From Megalopta genalis (lineage: Eukaryota > Arthropoda > Insecta > Hymenoptera > Halictidae), in assembly GCF_051020955.1 (NCBI RefSeq), contig NC_135018.1:1798001-1862000 (forward strand): 64,000 bases of DNA, in the 5' to 3' direction. The notes under the pieces were generated by a model. It was not told the origin of the DNA, did no database searches, and worked only from the letters and a program-made list of their open reading frames with translations. Of the stretch, positions 56,824 through 64,000 are shown in pieces (the first letter of the stretch is position 1; each line of letters begins with the position of its first letter). The position numbers and the translations under genes are program-made.

Positions 56824-57489
56824 GATGTCTTTCGCGTTCTCTCCGTTTCACGGTGCGCTATTTCGATTTACTGCGAGTCGCTTCGGAAGCTGGATTCGAT
56901 ATTGCCAACGCGGAATCGTCACGTAGCTTCCTATAACGTCCCCGCTCGAGACGCCACCGTACAGCAAACATAATATTTAACTTAAAGACGTTTCCTGCAG
57001 CCGCCTCTGTACACAGAGCGGCGCCCCCTTGGCTTGTCGAGTTAAATACGGATCGGTTCACGTAAAACTGTAAGCCCCGGCGAATAGGCGGCAGTCACGG
57101 AGAAATTAGTCGAGGGGATCGCAGGCCGCAGAGTCGATTACGTCAGCTTTCTTGTGCAGGCCGCGTTTCGGTATGCGGTGTCCTCCACGTAACTGGTCCG
57201 ATCTCGAATCCGTCCCGATGACAATTACGGCAGAGGTGTTGCATCGTTTCTAGCGTACCGAACGTGGTGAATTATTTCTTATTGGGGGAGAAAGGGGGAC
57301 TTGTGTTACCCACTTTAATAACACTATAATAGTACAATGTTTCAATTGCAATACTGTAATACTTTTAAGTTTAATGGCTTCGGTTTTGTTCAATATCTTT
57401 TAATGCAATTGTGGAACAACTTGAATTTATATTCCTGTTGTCTGTAATAAATAAGTTGACGTAGCAAAGAGCAAGCGAACATTTTAATA
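56823..57489. other. Single-copy block, no gene identified
   Basis: GC-richer up to 57260, then AT-rich; only short frames. Confidence 0.45.
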
Positions 57490-57835
57490 CAATATCGAAT
57501 ATTAAATATATTATATTCGATGTTATATTTAATGTAATAGTGAATATTAAATATATTAAATTCGCTGTTATATTTAATATAATATGGAATATTAAATATA
57601 TTATATTCGTTGTTATATTTAATATAATAATGAATATTAAATATGTTATATTCGCTGTTATATTTAATATAATAGTGAATATTAAATATATTGAATTCGC
57701 TGTTATATTTAATATAATAGCGAATATTGAATATATTAAATTAGCTGTTATATTTACTATAATAGTGAATATTAAATATATTGAATTCGCTGCTATATTT
57801 AATATAATAGCGAATATTTTAATATATGTAATTAT
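57490..57835. repeat. 45 bp tandem array, about 7.5 copies
   Basis: Unit GAATATTAAATATATTAAAT, TCGCTGTTATATTTAATATA, ATAGT, with an internal dyad ATATTAAATATA/TATATTTAATAT. Confidence 0.93.
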
Positions 57836-58908
57836 ATTATAATATAATAATAATATCTATTATTATAATAATATAATAGTAATTAATTATATTATATATA
57901 TGTAATATTTTAATAATTCAGGAAGATACAAACCACTAAACTTGAAAGTACCATAGCAGTGTCCGAATATTATCTTCGATTTCGTATCCTTTATGTAATA
58001 AATTATTTTTGCCTCCATTTCAACTTCACTTTGCTCCTCCTTCGTTCCCTAACTCGACAGTATACACAACGTACAATAATTTCTCCCAAATTTTTATCTT
58101 CCCAAAATTTCCTAAAGTTTCTATAATTACCGACAACATAACGATAACTATAAAGCCGCGCCAGCAAATTGTCGATTTTCGTGCGCGATCTACAGCGACA
58201 ATGAGAATGAAAAATTTCGTCGAGCGTCCGCGAAAGAATTCTATAAATTTCGCCGACGGTATTATTTCAGGCGTCGACGTCGTCGTCGTCGTCGTCGGAT
58301 CGCGAGAGCGCATTGTCGGTGCAGCCGGAGTGCACGCAACAATAGCGCCGAGCTCACTCGAAACAATTCCCTTGAACTCGCACAGGTAGAAACGGTCCGG
58401 CATTAAGTCGAGTCTCTCTTCAACGAGAGTAGGATCTCTCAAGGAAACCCGATGTGTTCGCAACGCGAAAGAAAAGGGGTCGGGACGGGCTCGTGTTTAT
58501 AGAACCGAATGGAAGTCGTGGTCTGCAGTGCAACGACGAGCACGAGGATTGAGCAAACAAACGGGGGAATCTCTCGAGTTCGAAGACGGCTTCACTCATC
58601 ATCATTAACACCGCATAATACGTTCGCGAAACAACCGCCTCCCCGTCGCCTTCTTTTTTCGCCGGTTTCCTCGTGCGTACCCTGTGCCCCCTTCCTCACT
58701 TCTCCGCCCCTCGTTCTTTTTGCCTTCTCGAGGAACTCACGAGCATCCCCGCAAACAATGTTTATCTTTGCTCTTGACACGATTCTGAAGGGGAGTCCGC
58801 AAACCGACTGGATTTTGTATTCTTCGCTTTCGCGGGGACTTGACGTGCCGACGGAAGAGTCTCGCAATTTCATGGAAGCCGATCGAATCGAACCGGCATT
58901 CACTTCCG
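57836..58908. other. Single-copy block with a GTC run
   Basis: GTCGACGTCGTCGTCGTCGT begins at 58272. Frames of 124-145 codons on both strands overlap, without domains. Confidence 0.45.
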
Positions 58909-59322
58909 TTGGATATTGTTTGCTCGATGCTCTCGGATAATTGCTAATTTTGCGATTAGATTGCACATAGACGTCTCGTCATTTCGTGGAAGTTGATCGA
59001 ATCGAAGATTCGCTTTCATCGGGATTTGTTTGTTCACGGATAATTGTTCATTTTGAGCTTGGACTGCACGCTTTCGTGATAGCATTTCGTTCGATTCAAG
59101 ATTTTTTTTGCAACTCCTCGCTTTCGTAATTAGTCTTGCAGAGTGTGAAAGTGTGGACAAAATTGTATCGACGACTGCTGTAAATTCTCCCCAATTGTCC
59201 TTTGCCTCGTAGCGAATCAGACTCGCGACAGCGCCATCGTCGAACAGAATTCTCGTATTATTGTAATTTCTCCAGGAAATGCCGAGCTTCGGGTTGCCGT
59301 GAATTTCCCTGCGCCGACTTGT
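58909..59322 (-). CDS. Coding-like module, copy 2, open frame (unrecognised)
   Basis: The minus-strand frame is open across the whole module and slightly beyond on each side (58900-59376, 158 codons). It reads in part GNPKLGISWRNYNNTRI, LIRYEAKDNWGEFTAVVD, and toward the C terminus NEQLSVNKQIPM and CNLIAKLAIIREHRANN. The residue mix is protein-like. The second copy (44117) has the same boundaries, so the mobile unit is about 414 bp. No catalytic motif, signal peptide or membrane segment is recognised. It could be a captured host exon or a piece of an unknown element. Confidence 0.4.
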
Positions 59323-59452
59323 TTTCGACTTGTTTTCTATGGAATGAGTGTACGAGAAGTTTTTCTTAGATTGCAACTGATTGGAGTGACAAAAACATTG
59401 AGAAATGTTTTAAATGTTTTTCGGTACGCAATCCCTGTCTCTGGGTCTCGTA
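59323..59452. other. Short spacer
   Basis: Links the module to the MITE; not present in the 44 kb copy. Confidence 0.5.
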
Positions 59453-59660
59453 TACAGTAATGTCTCTTTAATTGACGCACAAGTTATCCACAGAAATGGA
59501 CAAATTGGAAAGAGGAGATACGATTAATTTGAGTTTTTATAATTACCGATTCTCAACAACTATAAAAACGAGGCGCGAGGCTCGAATAATCGCGTCTCCT
59601 CTTCTCAAATTGTCCATTTTTGTGGACAATCTGAGCGTCAGTTAGGGAGACATTACTGTA
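59453..59660. mobile_element. Tc1-like MITE, complete
   Basis: TA-CAGTAATGTCTCTTTAATT to GTCAGTTAGGGAGACATTAC with TG-TA. The left arm is shortened in its inner part (missing the CGAGCCTCGCGG segment), the right arm is full length. Confidence 0.88.
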
Positions 59661-59728
59661 ACTCGGTTTCACGCAATATGGCATTTTCTAGGATTAGATT
59701 ATCTGTTAATTTCTGCCGGTTCATTCTA

Positions 59729-60307
59729 TTGGGTTGGCAACTAAGTAATTGCCGATTTGTTCAATGAAATAAAAAATTTCTTTTTACTTGGAACGAAGTT
59801 TAATCTGTAATGTATTTTCCATTTTGTTCGATGACCTTTTGCCATCTCTCCGACAACTTGAAAATTCCACGCTCCTAGAAAGTCTGATCCTTTTCGGCCA
59901 AAAACTGAGTTAAGTGAGATTTTACAGCGTCATCGTCGTTAAAAGTTTTACCACGAAGGGAGTTGTCCAGGGATCGAAATAAGTGGTAATTCGATGGCGC
60001 GAGATCAGGGCTATATGGCGGGTGTAACATCGATTCCCAACCAATATCCATCAATTTTTGCCGAGTGGACAAAGACGTGTGCGGCCTAGCATTGTCCTGG
60101 TGGAAAATGACACCTTTACGATCGACCAATTCTGGTCGCTTTTCCTTGACCGCTGCATTCAATTTGTCCAGTTGCTAACATTCGCGGATAATAAAAAATA
60201 ACATAATAATAATAATAATTTTATAATATAACATTTACGGATATCATAAAAATGGGAGTGTGAGACATCTATAACTGAAATCGGCAATTACTTAGTTGCC
60301 AACCCAA
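59729..60307 (-). mobile_element. mariner, internally deleted (579 bp), both ends present
   Basis: Left tip TTGGGTTGGCAACTAAGTAA with TTGCCGATTT; right tip AAATCGGCAATTACTTAGTT with GCCAACCCAA, perfect inverses of about 30 bp, flanked by TA at 59727-59728 and 60308-60309. Transposase would read on the minus strand. The 5' leader (60180-60307) joins directly to the C-terminal coding part at QLDKLNAAV. A full element of this type is usually about 1.3 kb. Confidence 0.92.
59875..60177 (-). pseudogene. mariner transposase, C-terminal part with mutated catalytic Asp
   Basis: About 100 residues. Contains QLDKLNAAVKEKRPEL, VIFHQDNARPH (second catalytic Asp kept), and HPPYSPDLAPSNYHLF, where the third catalytic position, 34 residues after the second, is Asn (codon AAT) in place of the usual Asp. 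The N-terminal helix-turn-helix domain and first Asp are deleted. Ends AEKDQTF then TAG. Non-functional. Confidence 0.92.
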
Positions 60308-60670
60308 TATCTTCCAGACGGTCGATGATACTAAAAAATGTTTCGAATGAAAACTGAACGGTTTTAAGGAGCGCCTAATCTGATATTAATAAGATTTTAC
60401 TAGGCGACTCATCCTAGTCGATTCAGCTCGTCATTCTCTACATAAAAATGCTAAGGCATTTATTGCGAAAAATCGTTGATTCGGAAGATATTCTAATTTC
60501 AGCAATGTTTTTTTAATTTTCACAATCTTCGAAACGTTCAAAAACTCTAAACTCTCTTCTAAAATTCGAATATCTTCTAGACAATACACAGTAATGTCTC
60601 CCTAATTGACGCTCAGATTGACCACAAAAAAATGGACAATTTAGGAAGTGGAGATATGATTATTCGAGCC
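60308..60670. mobile_element. Composite repeat, right part of R1 plus MITE left arm
   Basis: TATCTTCCAGACGGTCGAT through ACAATACACAGTAATGTCTC. R1 begins exactly at the TA that is the R1 insertion point at 44071 and 17583. The MITE arm (from about 60588) breaks off at TTATTCGAGCCC near 60670. Confidence 0.85.
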
Positions 60671-60673
60671 CTT

Positions 60674-60820
60674 ATTAATTCCAGTTGCTAACATTCACGG
60701 ATAGTAAAAAATAACATAATAATAATAATAATTTTATAATATAACATTTACGGATATCATAAAAATGGGAGTGAGAGACATCTATAACTGAAATCGGCAA
60801 TTACTTAGTTGCCAACCCAA
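60674..60820. mobile_element. mariner right-end fragment
   Basis: CCAGTTGCTAACATTCACGG to GTTGCCAACCCAA-TA, nearly identical to 60171-60307. It includes a few bases on the coding side of the internal-deletion joint (CCAGTTGCTAAC), so it derives from the same deleted element. Confidence 0.85.
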
Positions 60821-60832
60821 TACAATATATCT

Positions 60833-60895
60833 GAAATTCTACTGAATTTTCCCTGAGCTTCTAAACGAAAATGGACAATTTGAGAAGAGGAGATT
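60833..60895. mobile_element. Diverged Tc1-like MITE arm
   Basis: ACTGAATTTTCCCTGAGCTT, AACGAAAATGGACAATTTGA and GAAGAGGAGATTA; same subtype as 12979-13047. Confidence 0.55.
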
Positions 60896-62139
60896 ATAGT
60901 GATCTTATATAGTAGTTACAGAGAATTGATTTTGTCTCAAACAAGCTGATCTTATACTTTCTCCAACATAATAAATTTATATATATATATTTATATATTA
61001 TTTATATATTTATTACTATATATTTATATATAATAAAATTTATATATTTATTATTATTATTTATATATTATATATTTATATTAATAGTAAATTTACACCG
61101 ACACGGTTGCCTGTAAAAATTAATAAGATTCAATTTGGTCCAACAAATTCTATTGCACTCTATTCTATTGTACTTTAGTGTACAACAAATTGACATTCTC
61201 TGCATTAAAAGATAAAATTAACCACACCGTCCACTTTATTGAATTTTAAATCGAACGAAAATTGCGGTATCCGCGCGCTTTATTATAAATTCCGGCGTAA
61301 TTATTTGAAACGCCGCCGCGAGATGGTTTCCGCAACGTTTTTCAGGTGATCTGTTAATTACACGGGGACGTGCCGTGAAGGAAAAAAGCACGGCCCGCTG
61401 GATATTGATAAGTGAACTTATACAGAGTGCTTTTTCCATCGACCACAATTCAGGCGGAAATTGATGGATCGATAGAAACGTATAAAAGTTTGCGGCCGTA
61501 TAGCCCGGGATGCTTCCAACATAAATATTTCTCAATTCCCGCAAAAACAAGAACGGCACGGCACGGGCACCGCGAGCGAACGATCTGGCCAACTCTGGAT
61601 GTGGCAGATATTTAGAAAAAAAGTTCCAATCTCCTGTCCATCGATAAGTAAACGAACAACGATGGCCACGTCGGATCCTCTATGTATGTATACATAGAAC
61701 TACAGTCGATCTCCGTCCGTTGCGTCGACTTTTCATCGAGTAAAAGCTATATTTAAAGTATCCGCGCGGCGGTGTATCGATTACAATGAGAGCAGACCGA
61801 CGGACGAATGTGCGAGCAAAACGACGAAACGGTTGATACTCTTTATTGTCGCGGCCGAGTATTAAATATCGGCGACGGAAAGCGTCCAAATAATAAACGA
61901 TCTAGATGAATCGGTGATCGTGGATAAGGAAAATTGATCTCGCGCATATCGATGAGCTGGCTGATTGAAAATTAAACTGACAGCGATCTACGTTCGCTGT
62001 TCCAATGAAAATTTTATACCGATTATCGATTAATCCCGTCGGTAATTATTTGGTCGTGACGTAAGATCGTCCCGTTTTCTATTACGCGGCACGTCGCGAC
62101 ATCGTTTATTTGTTATGTTGTATAATGTTGAATTCATTG
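60896..62139. other. Spacer; AT run at 60975-61085, then single-copy sequence
   Basis: ATATTTATATAT low complexity first, then moderate-GC sequence with a 118-codon minus-strand frame (61236-61592) and a 69-codon one (61680-61889), neither recognised. Confidence 0.45.
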
Positions 62140-62880
62140 AATTATATTACTGTATTAATATTAATATTAAATGTTATGTTATATATTATATAATGTAATA
62201 GCACATATTGTGTAGAATATTAATATTAAATGTTGTACTGAATATAATATCACATATTGTATTGAATATTAATATTAAATATTATATTGAATATAATATC
62301 ACATTTTTTATTGAATATAATACCACATATTATATTGAATATTAATATTAAATATTATATTGAATATAATACCACATATTATATTGAATACTAATATTAA
62401 ATATTATATTGAATACTAATATTAAATATTATATTGAATATTAATACCACATATTATATTGAATATTAATACCACATATTATATTGAATATTAATATTAA
62501 ATATTATATTGAATATAATACCACATATTATATTGAATACTAATATTAAATATTATATTGAATATTAATATTAAATATTATGTTGAATATAATACCACAT
62601 ATTATAGTGAATATTAATATTAAATATTATATTGAATATAATACCACATATTATATTGAATATTAATATTAAATATTATATTGTATATTAATATTAAATA
62701 TTATATTGAATATAATACCAAATATTATATTAAATATAATAGCAATTATTATATTAAATATATAATATCAAAAATTACATTAAATATGCTATCAAATATA
62801 ATATTAAACACTATCAAATATAATACTAAATATTATATTAAATATCATACAATATATATCATATAATATATATTAAATAA
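62140..62880. repeat. TATTGAATATTAATATTAAA array
   Basis: Units of about 25-50 bp mixing TATTAATATTAAATATTATAT and TTGAATATAATACCACATAT; CCACAT is the only G/C marker. Decays at 62750 into irregular AT. Confidence 0.92.
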
Positions 62881-64000
62881 TGAATAAAGATAAATAAATG
62901 AATCCCACAGAAAGAAGGGCAAACATACGTCACGACCGGTCATTAAACAGCCATATTGTTAGCAAAATCTCTTTCTTTTCTCTTAATCTTAACACTCGTC
63001 CGAATATTCTTGCAATTTCTCCCAGCTGAAGAAACTCAAGGGAACACGCGTGTAAACTTCTACAAGCGATTACGTTTCCACCGTGCTCCCACGGTTATGC
63101 GAATTAGCGAGGAGCTACATACCCAACGATCTAAAAACGCGTAAATCTGCATGAGGATCCACGGTCTTGTAATAACAACCATCGATCAACCGGCTCTTAT
63201 TGAACCTATCTCCGCCGCGGATCTCTCTCTCGTCGTATAAACACTTTCCAGCAAAGAGACGAAACAAGGAAGGAAGGAAGGAAGACGAAGCCGGGAGCAA
63301 AAGGATGGACCGTGCGGCTCCGTAAAAATGAATCCAATCAGCCGCGCGCGCGCCGATAAAGTAAACGGCCGGCACACAGAACAGGGAATTACGCGACACG
63401 GTCTGAAAATAGTGTGTCCGCTTCTCGGTTGCTCTGTTTTCGATCTATAAACATCGATAGAGGGCGAGTGACTCGCAGGTGACCGAAGAAGGATCGCCGA
63501 GGAGTTTAGAGACGACGGTGGATCCGCCAGGATCCGAGGAGCTGGCGCGGCTCCGAGGCAAAAAAAAAAGAAAAGGCTGGAGTGGTTCGCGTATAAGCAA
63601 GTGAGTTAGCAACTTCGACCAGCCTCTCGCCGCCTCTCGCCGGGCCCCCGTGTGTTTGTCTTCCTCCCGGGTCCCGAGAGCTGTTTGCATTGGCTCCGCA
63701 CCTCGGAGAGAGCCCCTGTGACTGACTGAAATGATTTCGTCGAGCCGAGGCGCGATGCGAGCCTCGAGTGCACTTCGGTCAACGAGCCGAGAAGTGTTGC
63801 AGCTCGATGCGCTGACCGGCCGGAAATGACTTTCGGTTACTTGTTACCGGTTCGACTAACCCCGCCCCGGCTCTCGTCGATCCTTTATCCCGGGCCGCGC
63901 GTTTCGTAGCCCGATACGACCTTCTTAGACCCTCCTACGGATGAACGATGATAGAATTGGGTTCATTTGAGGGGCCGAGCGAATTTATTCCAGTGGTTCG
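62881..64000. other. GC-richer single-copy end of window, no gene identified
   Basis: GC content rises after 63140 and is high to the edge. Short frames overlap on the minus strand (63115-63399, 63445-63690) without domains. Could approach a promoter or first exon beyond the window; not shown. Confidence 0.4.

Noticed and set aside
56252..56973. Frames of 160-199 codons across the CT microsatellite
   Set aside because: Arg/Glu and Ser/Leu repeats on opposite strands come directly from the dinucleotide run.
1..64000. tRNA genes
   Set aside because: GGTTCGA-type B boxes were looked for; those seen (for example near 33328) belong to MITE arms and lack a cloverleaf.

Overview
The window looks like intergenic or deep-intronic nuclear DNA of an insect; ant or bee (Hymenoptera) is my best guess and is inference only. 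The reasons are mariner transposase remnants with DD34D-type C termini, TTAA-flanked piggyBac-type miniature elements, many TA-flanked miniature inverted-repeat elements (MITEs), AT-rich satellites everywhere, and no operons, bacterial ribosome sites or long ORFs. I found no complete protein-coding gene, tRNA or rRNA. Two short minus-strand segments (28379-28497 and 31802-31984) read like possible host exons, but neither is proven.

Layout. 1-5.8 kb: a ~105 bp tandem array, a TTAA element with a perfect 22 bp palindrome, three members of a TA-flanked CAGGGTG MITE family and a 36 bp array. 6-15 kb: a 309 bp foldback, Tc1-like MITE pieces, two more TTAA elements, a three-copy 260 bp tandem repeat, an AT higher-order repeat and a 32 bp E-box-bearing minisatellite. 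16-34 kb: local duplications, the first copy of a composite repeat (R1-MITE-R2), nested MITEs in TTAA elements, more arrays and a foldback element at 28.8-29.5 kb. 35-41 kb: two inverted arrays of the same 30 bp satellite, one grown inside a TA-flanked transposon whose sister copy at 40.3-41.2 kb has no array but carries a different insertion, plus mariner remnants. 42.7-49 kb: interleaved inverted repeats, a composite repeat carrying a mariner-associated insertion and a coding-like module, and a 1.6 kb array of 51 bp units. 50 kb: tandem TTAA elements with 18 bp palindromes. 51-64 kb: AT and CT arrays, the second copy of the coding-like module, an internally deleted mariner and further composite-repeat pieces, ending in GC-richer single-copy sequence.

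Most of the history is nested transposition plus tandem expansion. The two most interesting patterns are these. First, several TTAA-flanked element families carry a palindrome or near-palindrome about 13-17 nt inside the TTAA end; its sequence differs between families while position and symmetry are kept, which matches the known layout of piggyBac ends. Second, a TA-TTG-TA scar at 44552-44558 looks like a mariner excision footprint, at the exact junction where a related copy at 60 kb still holds a mariner. All calls come from reading the sequence; copy-number and family names need a genome-wide search.
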